This document shows positions 49,476 through 58,198 of a stretch of DNA of 64,000 bases, piece after piece. The stretch is from Candidatus Nanoarchaeia archaeon (GTDB taxonomy: Archaea > Nanobdellota > Nanobdellia > Pacearchaeales > GW2011-AR1). The DNA lies in NCBI GenBank assembly GCA_028718805.1, contig JAQUKY010000005.1:44048-108047 (forward strand), read 5' to 3'. Position 1 is the stretch's first letter. Every line of letters starts with the position of its first letter. The notes beneath the pieces were generated by a model that worked only from the letters and a program-made list of their open reading frames with translations, was not told the DNA's origin and searched no databases. A program made the translations under genes and the position numbers.

Positions 49476-49607
49476 ACATCCTCCCACGCATAAATGCGTG
49501 GGCTTCCCTAATCTCTTACTTTTATCCGCTTTGCTCTCAATTGCTCAAGCGTTTAAATTGTAGCATTAGCGATTATCAGTACCGCGCCATAAATGGCGCG
49601 GATTTCT
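49476..49607 (-). mobile_element. IS200/IS605-like terminal-hairpin remnant or palindrome-associated element, no transposase
   Basis: Two 9-bp hairpins CCCACGCAT-AA-ATGCGTGGG (49483-49502) and CCGCGCCAT-AA-ATGGCGCGG (49582-49601); flank matches the typical IS605/TnpB end GGGAAGCCCACGCATTTATGCGTGGGAGGATGTCA. Confidence 0.65.
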
Positions 49608-50159
49608 TTTTATTTTAATAATAATGTAAAAGAGAATTAGCAGTATGCCTAAAAGTATGGAGAATTGCTTATTTTGTATATATCCTCCGATTATAATTGC
49701 TCCGAGTATCAAAGATAGTTCTCCCAGAAATTCTAAATTAAATAAATTAATCTTATCGAATAAATCTCTTATTTTTTTGATAATAGATTTTTTAGAATTT
49801 TCCTCTTTATTTTTCTGAGTTTCTCGACTTTTAATTACCCTCCCCTTAGGAAGTACAACGTATAAGAAAGAAAGTGAAGCTATTAAAAAAGCAAAGCCAA
49901 ATACCCAAAACCATATAGTTGGATCCATGTCAAATTTTTCACAGGAGACAATAACAAAATCAAAGATACCCCCAAGAACAATAAAAGCAGTTAGAATAAT
50001 AATTATTCGATTAAATTTCTCTTGTAAACGCTGATGGTTTTTGTTATCAAACATCTCTTGAACTTTCAAAGACTGATTTAAATCAAGAGATTGTAAATCT
50101 GCTTTTAATTCATACCAATCTTCTCCTTCTTTTTTCTTCCATTCAAATTTTTTTACCAT
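49566..50159 (-). CDS. Membrane protein whose C-terminus reads into the IS605-like hairpin
   Basis: MVKKFEWKKKEGEDWYELKADLQ; TM segments; last residues RNPRHLWRGTDNR encoded by hairpin sequence. Confidence 0.65.
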   Translation of the reverse strand: MVKKFEWKKKEGEDWYELKADLQSLDLNQSLKVQEMFDNKNHQRLQEKFNRIIIILTAFIVLGGIFDFVIVSCEKFDMDPTIWFWVFGFAFLIASLSFLYVVLPKGRVIKSRETQKNKEENSKKSIIKKIRDLFDKINLFNLEFLGELSLILGAIIIGGYIQNKQFSILLGILLILFYIIIKIKRNPRHLWRGTDNR

Positions 50160-50224
50160 TAAAATAGAATAAAATCGGAGTTTAATTAATTTTTGGTTCA
50201 TCCCTCTCTGAGAACATTAACCTT

Positions 50225-51196
50225 TCACTTCATCCTTTTAATCAACTCAACCATCTTGCAAGAATAAGCATACTCATTATCATACCAGGCAAGAACCTTG
50301 ACAGTGTTTCCCAAAGCCATTGTTGAAAGCCCATCAACAACACTTGTATGAGAGTTTCTTATGACATCTGAACTTACAATTTCGTCTTCTGTGTACTGCA
50401 AAATTCCTTTCATCTTACCTTCAGCAGCTTTTTTCAGAGCAGTGTTTACCTGCTCTTTTGTAACTTCTTTATTAAGCTCAGTAACAAAATCAACAATGCT
50501 CCCACATGCAACAGGCACACGCAGGGCAAGACCATCCATCTTACCTTTCAAGCTTGGAATTGCCTCTGCAACAGAAATAGTTGCTCCAGAAGTTGTTGGT
50601 ATAATATTAACTCCAGCTCCTCTCCCTCTCCTGAATTTTTTATGAGGAACATCTAAGATTTTCTGGTCATTTGTATAAGCATGAACTGTAGTCATAAAAG
50701 CTTTTTTTATTCCAAAATTATCATTTAAAACCTTAGCAACAGGAGCCAAACAATTTGTTGTGCATGAACCCATGGAGATTATTTTCTGGTTTTTCAGCTT
50801 TTCATCATTAACACCAAGAACAATTGTTATATCGCATTTCTTAGAAGGAGCTGAAATTAAAACTTTTTTAGCCCCTGCTTTTATATGTTTATAACCTTCA
50901 TCTTCAAAAAACCCAGTTGATTCTACAGCAACATCAACACCAAGCTTTTTCCATGGCAATTTTTCAGGCTCTTTTTCAGAAAAAACTTTTATTGTCTTTC
51001 CATTAATTTTTAAAAAACCCTTTCCAGCTTCAACTTTTTTATCATAATTTCCATAAACAGAATCATATTTTAATAAATAAGCAAGGTTTTTAGCATCACA
51101 CAGATCATTAACAGCCACAACATCTATACCTCTCTCTAAAGCAATTTTTAAAACAAGCCTTCCAATTCTTCCTAAGCCATTAACTGCTGCTTTCAT
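50225..51196 (-). CDS. gap: Type I (bacterial-type) glyceraldehyde-3-phosphate dehydrogenase
   Basis: AVNGLGRIGRLVLK; SMGSCTTNCLAPVAKVL; WYDNEYAYSCKMVEL. Confidence 0.95.
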   Translation of the reverse strand: MKAAVNGLGRIGRLVLKIALERGIDVVAVNDLCDAKNLAYLLKYDSVYGNYDKKVEAGKGFLKINGKTIKVFSEKEPEKLPWKKLGVDVAVESTGFFEDEGYKHIKAGAKKVLISAPSKKCDITIVLGVNDEKLKNQKIISMGSCTTNCLAPVAKVLNDNFGIKKAFMTTVHAYTNDQKILDVPHKKFRRGRGAGVNIIPTTSGATISVAEAIPSLKGKMDGLALRVPVACGSIVDFVTELNKEVTKEQVNTALKKAAEGKMKGILQYTEDEIVSSDVIRNSHTSVVDGLSTMALGNTVKVLAWYDNEYAYSCKMVELIKRMK

Positions 51197-51495
51197 TTTC
51201 TATTCTTTTTCCTATTTTTAATTTTCCCAGCTATTAAACCAATTAATGCGCCAATCACAAAATATATTAAAATTAAAGCAGTATAAATTACTAAATTTAA
51301 AAGCATACTAGAGTGAATTATTTTGTCTAAGTAGTCAAATATCCAAAAAAATGGTATGGCAAAAAATGTAAGTATAGTTAGTTCACCACCATGAAAGAGA
51401 ATCTTACCCCTTAAGAGGTTAGCAAACATACCCATTAGGATTGTGATAAATATAATTCCTGCTCCAATCAACCCGCCTTTTAACCAAGCTTTCAT
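51193..51495 (-). CDS. Small membrane protein, paralog of 31360-31656
   Basis: MKAWLKGGLIGAGI; 4-nt overlap with gap. Confidence 0.65.
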   Translation of the reverse strand: MKAWLKGGLIGAGIIFITILMGMFANLLRGKILFHGGELTILTFFAIPFFWIFDYLDKIIHSSMLLNLVIYTALILIYFVIGALIGLIAGKIKNRKKNRK

Positions 51496-51568
51496 TTTTC
51501 CTCTTTTTATTCTTTCTTTATTGAAGAAAGAATTTACCTTTAATAAATCTTGCTAAAACTTATAAAAA

Positions 51569-51656
51569 TCAGTAATCAAATAAAACGAATTAAAATAGGG
51601 CAATCAAGTTTAATTTTTTTATCTGTGAGGCTTACCCATTTTACAAATTACCAAAT
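51569..51656 (+). repeat. MITE-like intergenic repeat, member 8
   Basis: TCAGTAATCAAATAAAACGAA ... TTTTACAAATTACCAAA. Confidence 0.6.
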
Positions 51657-51697
51657 AATAGACTAATAAATGAAAAAAATAAAAAAATAAAAAATAA

Positions 51698-52174
51698 TTA
51701 CTTTTTGCCCCAGGCAACAACCCCTATTGCAGTTAGATAAAGGATTCCTCCAACCTTAGGTATAATCATTGAAAGGCTAAACCATCCAGGATATTTTCTT
51801 TTTTCAAAAATTCTCCAGGTAGCTATTATTATCAGCACAAATAATGCTATCCACCCTAAAATAGGAATTAATATCAAAAATATCCATGCCCAATGAAATC
51901 CTCCTAATTGAAGAATCATTGCAAGATTTACTATAGGAATCCATGCAAGCCATGAATTTTTATATTTCAATTTTCTTGCAATTGTTTTCCATGCAAGAGC
52001 AAAATAAACATAAATTGCAATACCCAAGAGTATAGCAATTGTAATCCCCAATACTATTAAACCTCCAATCAACCCCCCTGTAAAACCTTCTGCAAAAGGA
52101 CATTGAGCCATGATTTGATCAAAAGTAGGTTTAGCTCCATTCTCAAACAATTGTCTACAAGTTTCAAATGTCAT
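51698..52174 (-). CDS. DUF5684-like membrane protein
   Basis: Multi-TM; WLAWIPIVNLAMILQLGG; strong SD AGGAGGT upstream. Confidence 0.65.
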   Translation of the reverse strand: MTFETCRQLFENGAKPTFDQIMAQCPFAEGFTGGLIGGLIVLGITIAILLGIAIYVYFALAWKTIARKLKYKNSWLAWIPIVNLAMILQLGGFHWAWIFLILIPILGWIALFVLIIIATWRIFEKRKYPGWFSLSMIIPKVGGILYLTAIGVVAWGKK

Positions 52175-52224
52175 TTATATTTTCACCTCCTTTCAGACTT
52201 TATATTTTATTTTATTTTATTTTA

Positions 52225-52344
52225 TTATTGTTCCAGATATATTGCAGGCTTTCCTGGCTTTGCCCTGCCTGCTTTATTTTCAGGATCATGCTTTTTCTTG
52301 TCACTAACTCCAAAAACCTCTATGTTTATATTAGTTTCCTTATC
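52225..52344 (-). pseudogene. leuS: Fossil C-terminal fragment of leucyl-tRNA synthetase
   Basis: DKETNINIEVFGVSDKKKHDPENKAGRAKPGKPAIYLEQ*; aligns to intact LeuRS tail NAEINVFSNNDKKRYDPIEKSNKAKLGRPSIYLE*; preceded by in-frame TAG. Confidence 0.8.
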
Positions 52345-52398
52345 CTAAAGCATTAACGCAATAGAAACATTTATAAATAATAAAATATTAACGTTATT

Positions 52399-53640
52399 AT
52401 GATAATTCATTTTTGGAGTTTGCCAGAGAATAGAAATTATATAACCCTAAAAGAGGAACTTAAAAAAAAGATTATTAAAGAACTGAAAAACAAAAAGTAT
52501 TCTTGGAAACTAATAAACCGAATGGAAAATAAAAAAATAAGCATTCAAAAGATAAAAGCTATTTCAAAAAAAGAAGATTTTTCCTTATCATTAATAGAAG
52601 AAAATATTTTATGGATAGGAGGGAATAATAGTCGTGGTTTGTCTAATCCTAAATTTCCGATAAATTTCAGAACAAGAAATGGAGCAAGATTTATTGCTGC
52701 GATAGTAAATGATGGGACTTTAACAAAAGAATCAAAGAATGGTCATGGAAAATTAATGTATGACAATTTTGATGAATCTTTAAGAAATTCAGTTATGCAA
52801 GATTATATGACAATCTTTGGGGGAAATAAAAATGAAATTGCTTTTAGAAATACTGAAAAGAAGAAATACTTAGAATTCTCTTCTGTAATCAGAGATATTG
52901 TTGAATTAGTTATAAAAGATAAAGGGCCTAAATGTGAAAGCAATATTCTCCTTCCGTCTTTTATTCTAAAAGATAAAGAAACAATGGCTGGTTGGATTGA
53001 GCAGACAATAGCTGATGAAGGAGAAGTGAAGCATTATCCAACAAAAAGTTATGCAGACAGGTATAGAAGGGCTATAATATGGAGAAGGTCTTTAGATGTA
53101 ACTAACACCTTTAACAAAAAAATAAACAAGACAATTGCCTTTGGTAAATTGTCTTTATCAACTCAAAAAATATTGCTCAAACTAAGATGTAATTTAATAG
53201 AATCCGAAAAAGAGATATTAAGGTTAATGGGAGTGAATTATAGTTTGTATAATTTAGGTATCTACCCAACTATAAAAAACAAAATAAGAACAAGATGGCA
53301 GATAGGTATTACAAAGAGAGAAAACCTATTAAAACTAAGAAAATTAATAAAAATTCCTTCTGTTTCAAAAGACAAAAAATTTAAAGCAATTGTTAAAGAA
53401 TTTGTAAGATACAAAGAACCTTTAAAGATTAAAGAAGCAATTTTAAATTTGGGTGAAAATGGAAAATTATTTACCTCATTGGATTTAGTAAGAAAGATGA
53501 ACTATAAACAAACTAATACTGCAATCAAATGGATAAAAACCTTTGAAAAACAAAACTTGATTAGAAAAGCAAAAGAATCATCTTATGGAAACGGAAAATA
53601 TAGGCAACCAGCAGTATACGAGCTTATTCAAGATAAATAG
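52399..53640 (+). CDS. Free-standing LAGLIDADG-like homing endonuclease with flanking HTH-like regions
   Basis: Two LAGLIDADG-like motifs GARFIAAIVNDGTL and MAGWIEQTIADEGEV; wHTH-like C-terminus. Confidence 0.7.
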   Translation: MIIHFWSLPENRNYITLKEELKKKIIKELKNKKYSWKLINRMENKKISIQKIKAISKKEDFSLSLIEENILWIGGNNSRGLSNPKFPINFRTRNGARFIAAIVNDGTLTKESKNGHGKLMYDNFDESLRNSVMQDYMTIFGGNKNEIAFRNTEKKKYLEFSSVIRDIVELVIKDKGPKCESNILLPSFILKDKETMAGWIEQTIADEGEVKHYPTKSYADRYRRAIIWRRSLDVTNTFNKKINKTIAFGKLSLSTQKILLKLRCNLIESEKEILRLMGVNYSLYNLGIYPTIKNKIRTRWQIGITKRENLLKLRKLIKIPSVSKDKKFKAIVKEFVRYKEPLKIKEAILNLGENGKLFTSLDLVRKMNYKQTNTAIKWIKTFEKQNLIRKAKESSYGNGKYRQPAVYELIQDK

Positions 53641-56275
53641 ACGGCCTACCAAGTTTAGCTTTATTAGATTTTTCAATTGGATCGTATCTTTTTTTATCGT
53701 TATTTGAAAAAACATTTATTTCTGCATTTACGCTAGATGAAATAAAATTTTTGGAATCGTTGTATAAGTCAAACTCTTTAGGAATAGTATAAATAAAAAC
53801 CTTTTTCGTTTCTTTCTTTTGTTTTTCCTTTATCATCTTAATAACATTCTTAATATCCTCAATAGTCTGTTCTATTTGTCTTTCTTGGTTTTCTAAGTCT
53901 AAATTAATCAGCTTCTCATTAAACTTTGGCCAATCTTCAATAGAAACAAAACTCTTTTTACCTATTTTATACCACATCTCTTCAGCAATAAATGGAGTAA
54001 ACGGAGAAATAGCTTTTGTTTGCATCTCAATAAATTCATTTAAAACACTCTGATTTATTTTTCCTTTGCTAATGTAAGATTTTAATGCTCTTTGCATTTG
54101 ATAAAATAACTTATCAAAAGCACTTCTGAATAACATCTCTTCCATTACTATTGTTCCTTCTTTTAAGAGCCGATTTGTATATGACAGAAAAATTTTATCT
54201 GCCCTAGTCAATTCTCTTTCCCTTGTTTTCTTAAAATTATTAACAGCAAAATCATACCAACTTCTTAATTTTTGCTTTATGTTTTCAGCATTACTAAAAT
54301 CAAAATTAGGGTCATCTAAACCTTCTCCTCCAAGAATCAAAGTAGCCCTGGTTACATCAGCAGGATATTTTTCTAATATGTCTCTTGTTGTAAAGAAATT
54401 ACCTTTACTTTTAGACATCTTTTCTCCATTAACAAGCAACCATCCATTTATACTAAATCCTCTAGGCCAGTATTTTTCAGGGAATATTGCCGCATGATTA
54501 AATAAACAAAAAGATAAATGATTTTGAACAAGGTCTTTTCCAGAACTTCTTATATCAAAAGGATACCAATATTCAAATTCTTTTTTCATTTCCTTCATCT
54601 TTTTATCTCCTTTGCCCTTGCCTAAGAAAATAAAATCAAAGAATTCATCATTAATCTTACTTTCAGGATAATCTTTAATTAAATGAGCTATGGTGTAATA
54701 AACCATATAAATAGTTGAATCACTAAGGGATTCTATCACCCATTTTTCATCCCAAGGAAGTTTAGTTCCCATGCCCTTATGATGAGTACATGCCCAATCA
54801 TTCAGCCAATCAATAACATACTCAAATTGCTGTCGGACAATTTCTGGGTAAAGCTTCATGTTCTTCAGTTCTTTATGAACTTGTTTCTTCCATTCTTTAT
54901 CTCCATATTTTAAAAACCACTGATCAGAAACTATTTTAACAATTGAAGGAGTTAAACATCTACAAACAACTTTTCCAGACAATTCATAAAATTCTTCTAG
55001 CAATCCTTTAGCTTTCATTTCCTCTTTCATCTTTTCTTTAGCATCAACAACACTCATTCCAGAATATTTCCCACAATTTTTATTCATCTTTCCTGAATAA
55101 AATCCAGCTTTGTATATTACTTTCGTAGCTTCTTCTAACTTAGAATCTTTTTGATTCTTAATCTGCATTTTTTCTACAATCTTAATGGCAGGCAAATCTC
55201 CCCATTCTTTAGATTCAATTATTGGTATGGGCTTAATTTTCCTGATTTCATCTGTTTTCAATCCATATTTTTTCATCTCTTTTTCATCATCCTGCAAGTC
55301 CTTCAAAGCAATATAATCATAAGGAGCATCACTTGGAACACTTGTAACCAGTCCTGACCCAATCTTAGGATCACTAAATTCTGCAGGAAGAATTATTATA
55401 TCTCTATTTATCAAAGGAGCCTTGCAATACTTTCCAATAATATCTTTTCCATTAATCTTACCAAGAATCTTAATTCTTTTATCTTGATTTTTAAGCTTTT
55501 CAATACACTCCTCGCTCACAATCCATTTTTCTCCATTAACTTCTGCCTTAATATACTTAACACTCGGATTAACCCAGAAATTAGTTTCTCCAAAAACTGT
55601 TTCAGGCCTAAGAGTGGCTGCAACCAAATATGAATCATCAAACTTAAATTTTAGCAAATAAAATTCCTGCGGAGTTTCACCTTCTCCTTCAACCCTATCG
55701 TGATCTCCTACAGGCGTATTATCTTTAGGGCACCAAACAACAGGATGCTTTCCTTTAACAACCAATCCTTTTTCTTTTAACTTTCTAAACTGCCATCTTA
55801 TAAATTTATCATATCTAGGATTTAGTTCTGTTGTAATAAAACTTCTTCTCCAATCAACACTATTGCCAATTCTAGTAAAATCCTCTTGAGCAGCAGGAAC
55901 AAAAACATCTATCCAATGTTTAGGGTCTTGAAATTTTTTAATTTCCTTCTCAGAAAAACCCTGACTTTTCATTATCTGAATTTGCTTTGGTTCATTTTCT
56001 TTTATTCTCTGGGAAGCGGCCCAGACAGGCATTCCTGTACAATGCCATCCTTGAGGAAATAAGACATTAAACCCTTGCATTCTCTTAAATCGTGCTATTA
56101 TATCTACTCTTACTGAAGAGAAACCATGACCTAAATGAAGATAGGAATTAATATAGGGGTAAGGAAAGTTTACAAAAAACTTATTTCTTTTATCAGGATT
56201 AGCCTCAAATAGTTTTCCCTTCTCCCATTTATCCTGCCACTTTTTCTCTATTTGTTGAAAATTAATCTCTGCCAT
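53624..56275 (-). CDS. leuS: Leucyl-tRNA synthetase (archaeal type)
   Basis: PYPYINSYLHLGHGFS; WHCTGMPVWAASQRI; KMSKSKGN. Confidence 0.96.
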   Translation of the reverse strand: MAEINFQQIEKKWQDKWEKGKLFEANPDKRNKFFVNFPYPYINSYLHLGHGFSSVRVDIIARFKRMQGFNVLFPQGWHCTGMPVWAASQRIKENEPKQIQIMKSQGFSEKEIKKFQDPKHWIDVFVPAAQEDFTRIGNSVDWRRSFITTELNPRYDKFIRWQFRKLKEKGLVVKGKHPVVWCPKDNTPVGDHDRVEGEGETPQEFYLLKFKFDDSYLVAATLRPETVFGETNFWVNPSVKYIKAEVNGEKWIVSEECIEKLKNQDKRIKILGKINGKDIIGKYCKAPLINRDIIILPAEFSDPKIGSGLVTSVPSDAPYDYIALKDLQDDEKEMKKYGLKTDEIRKIKPIPIIESKEWGDLPAIKIVEKMQIKNQKDSKLEEATKVIYKAGFYSGKMNKNCGKYSGMSVVDAKEKMKEEMKAKGLLEEFYELSGKVVCRCLTPSIVKIVSDQWFLKYGDKEWKKQVHKELKNMKLYPEIVRQQFEYVIDWLNDWACTHHKGMGTKLPWDEKWVIESLSDSTIYMVYYTIAHLIKDYPESKINDEFFDFIFLGKGKGDKKMKEMKKEFEYWYPFDIRSSGKDLVQNHLSFCLFNHAAIFPEKYWPRGFSINGWLLVNGEKMSKSKGNFFTTRDILEKYPADVTRATLILGGEGLDDPNFDFSNAENIKQKLRSWYDFAVNNFKKTRERELTRADKIFLSYTNRLLKEGTIVMEEMLFRSAFDKLFYQMQRALKSYISKGKINQSVLNEFIEMQTKAISPFTPFIAEEMWYKIGKKSFVSIEDWPKFNEKLINLDLENQERQIEQTIEDIKNVIKMIKEKQKKETKKVFIYTIPKEFDLYNDSKNFISSSVNAEINVFSNNDKKRYDPIEKSNKAKLGRPSIYLE

Positions 56276-56283
56276 ATTATATA

Positions 56284-56760
56284 CTATTCATCATTCTCTA
56301 CTTTTAAAAGATTTCCCTTGCAATCATATTTTTTAATATTATTACCATAACACTTATCATAAAAATGTAATGGGGCAGGCAGCAGATATTCTTCTGGATA
56401 CCCCTTAACTGAGTAGCACTTCCTATAAGCAATTTCCATTTCCCGCATTCCTTCGGGGATGTAATGTCTTAGCGGATTATCATCCCCTTTAATCTCTTCA
56501 TAAAAACTAATTATCCACTTTGCAAGACCTACCTCTCTAAATTCATAATAACAACGACATTTTGGAAGTATTATCTTTTTAATCTCTGGAGTAAGTATAA
56601 CGCTATTGAAGGGTTTTCTCATCTCTTTTAAGGGTTTGGTCTTACTAAGATACTGGCGAGAGCTAATATGACTAAAGCTAGTTTTTTTATCAACAGGGCT
56701 GTCATTAATTTTATCCGCAGGATTTTCAATGAGAGTTAGAGTTTCAAGAGCCATTTTCAA
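56284..56760 (-). CDS. Hypothetical protein
   Basis: 158-aa ORF directly upstream of leuS. Confidence 0.55.
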   Translation of the reverse strand: MKMALETLTLIENPADKINDSPVDKKTSFSHISSRQYLSKTKPLKEMRKPFNSVILTPEIKKIILPKCRCYYEFREVGLAKWIISFYEEIKGDDNPLRHYIPEGMREMEIAYRKCYSVKGYPEEYLLPAPLHFYDKCYGNNIKKYDCKGNLLKVENDE

Positions 56761-56896
56761 GAAGAAAGTTTAATTAAAAATAGCCCTTATAAGAGAGCTA
56801 AGACTAAGACAAGTACAAGAACTAATAGATTCTGTCTTAGTTTCATAAATATCTTAAAATAGAATGGTTTAAATATTTTTCTTTTGTGTATAAGAC

Positions 56897-57343
56897 ATGA
56901 TAACTATACATCCAAACTTAACTTCAACATCCCAAAATGCCTTTACCTTATGTGATAAAAGCGGGTTTGGAGAGAAAAAGCAGGGGATAATTATTTATTC
57001 TGTCTATGAAACCCTCTATTTAATTGAAAATAAAAAAGCAATCGGAAAAATAAAGCTCAAAAAAAATGAGAAAAACAACTATTTAGTATTCAGAGATTTA
57101 AGAAAAAAAGGATATATCCCAAAAGCGGGATTAAAATTTGGTGCAGATTTCAGAGTTTATGTAAAAAATGAAAGACATGCAAAATACTTAGTTCATATTG
57201 TAAACGAAAAAGATAAAATAGGATTTAAAGAGATATTAACAAAAACAAGAATCTCACATTCAACTGCAAAAAAGCTATTAATTGCAATAATTGACAGCCA
57301 GGAAGATATTACTTATTTAGAAGTTGACTGGAAAAAGTTATAA
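56897..57343 (+). CDS. endA: tRNA-splicing endonuclease
   Basis: DLRKKGYIPKAGLKFGADFRVYVKNERHAKYLVHIV ... RISHSTAKKLLIAIIDSQEDITYLEVDW. Confidence 0.9.
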   Translation: MITIHPNLTSTSQNAFTLCDKSGFGEKKQGIIIYSVYETLYLIENKKAIGKIKLKKNEKNNYLVFRDLRKKGYIPKAGLKFGADFRVYVKNERHAKYLVHIVNEKDKIGFKEILTKTRISHSTAKKLLIAIIDSQEDITYLEVDWKKL

Positions 57344-57369
57344 TTAAGAATCTTCTACCCTAAACAAAC

Positions 57370-57433
57370 AATGATCTCTCAAGCTTAATCCTCTCATCTG
57401 CAAATCTCATCAGTCCCCAGAAATTACTAACAA
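57370..57433 (+). repeat. MITE-like intergenic repeat, member 9 (degenerate)
   Basis: CAAGCTTAATCCTCTCATCTGCAAA core, CAGAAATTACTAAC end. Confidence 0.45.
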
Positions 57434-57434
57434 G

Positions 57435-57992
57435 TTAAATCCAAAGCAAAATCATTATCTCTATAAAATGCAAAACAAAACTAAAAAGAATCAAAATTGA
57501 AAGTTTTACCTTTGTAAACCCAGCTAATAGAATCTCTCCAATTTCATCTGGCAAAGGAGATGCTATAAAAATTCCAATAAAAACATACATCAGATAATGC
57601 CTTATCTTTCTGCTAAAATCTTTTTTAAATTCTTCTTCAACTCTTCTAAAAATTTTAACTTTATTTATGTCTTTTTTTAAGGAAAAAAATTCTTTTTTAA
57701 ATGAAAATTTCACTAAATTAAAAATCAGAAGATTAGAAATCATTGCTCCTAAAGCCCCTACAGCCCCGCTCAAAACAATGTTTTCAGGATTTAAAGTTAT
57801 AAAAAAACCAACAGAAAGAGGTGCAGTAAACCCAAAAGAGATAAGCATCCCTGCAATAAAAACCCTTAGATAACTAAATTTCTCTGCCCCTAAAATAACC
57901 TCTTTTATTGCAGGATTTGTAAAAATAATATACGCAAGAATAATTGAAAGAACCAATACAACAAGCTTAGGATATTTAAATTTAAAGAGCAT
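57435..57992 (-). CDS. Multi-TM membrane protein
   Basis: 185 aa; SPLPDEIGEILLAG motif. Confidence 0.65.
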   Translation of the reverse strand: MLFKFKYPKLVVLVLSIILAYIIFTNPAIKEVILGAEKFSYLRVFIAGMLISFGFTAPLSVGFFITLNPENIVLSGAVGALGAMISNLLIFNLVKFSFKKEFFSLKKDINKVKIFRRVEEEFKKDFSRKIRHYLMYVFIGIFIASPLPDEIGEILLAGFTKVKLSILILFSFVLHFIEIMILLWI

Positions 57993-58198
57993 AACAAAAA
58001 CAAAGATTTAAATTATAAAAACCTATCTGTGAATACAAAAGCTTTTCTAAAAAATATGATTTTCTTTCTATTAGCAATAAAACAGCACTTTAACGCTATG
58101 AGAGAGAAACTAAAGCTGAAAAGAGTTAGAGATTACTAAAACATTATACGAGCGCCGAACACAATTAATTTTATTAAGATAGTTATTATAAACTCTTT

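Noticed and set aside
52202-52227. TTTTA tandem microsatellite
   Set aside because: Simple AT repeat immediately after the fossil leuS tail; no function can be supported, probably drift or slippage in non-coding DNA.
52350-53733. GCATT(A/T)ACGC as the definitive target-site duplication of the leuS element
   Set aside because: Only 9/10 match, and not in register when the two leuS tails are aligned; kept only as a weak hint.
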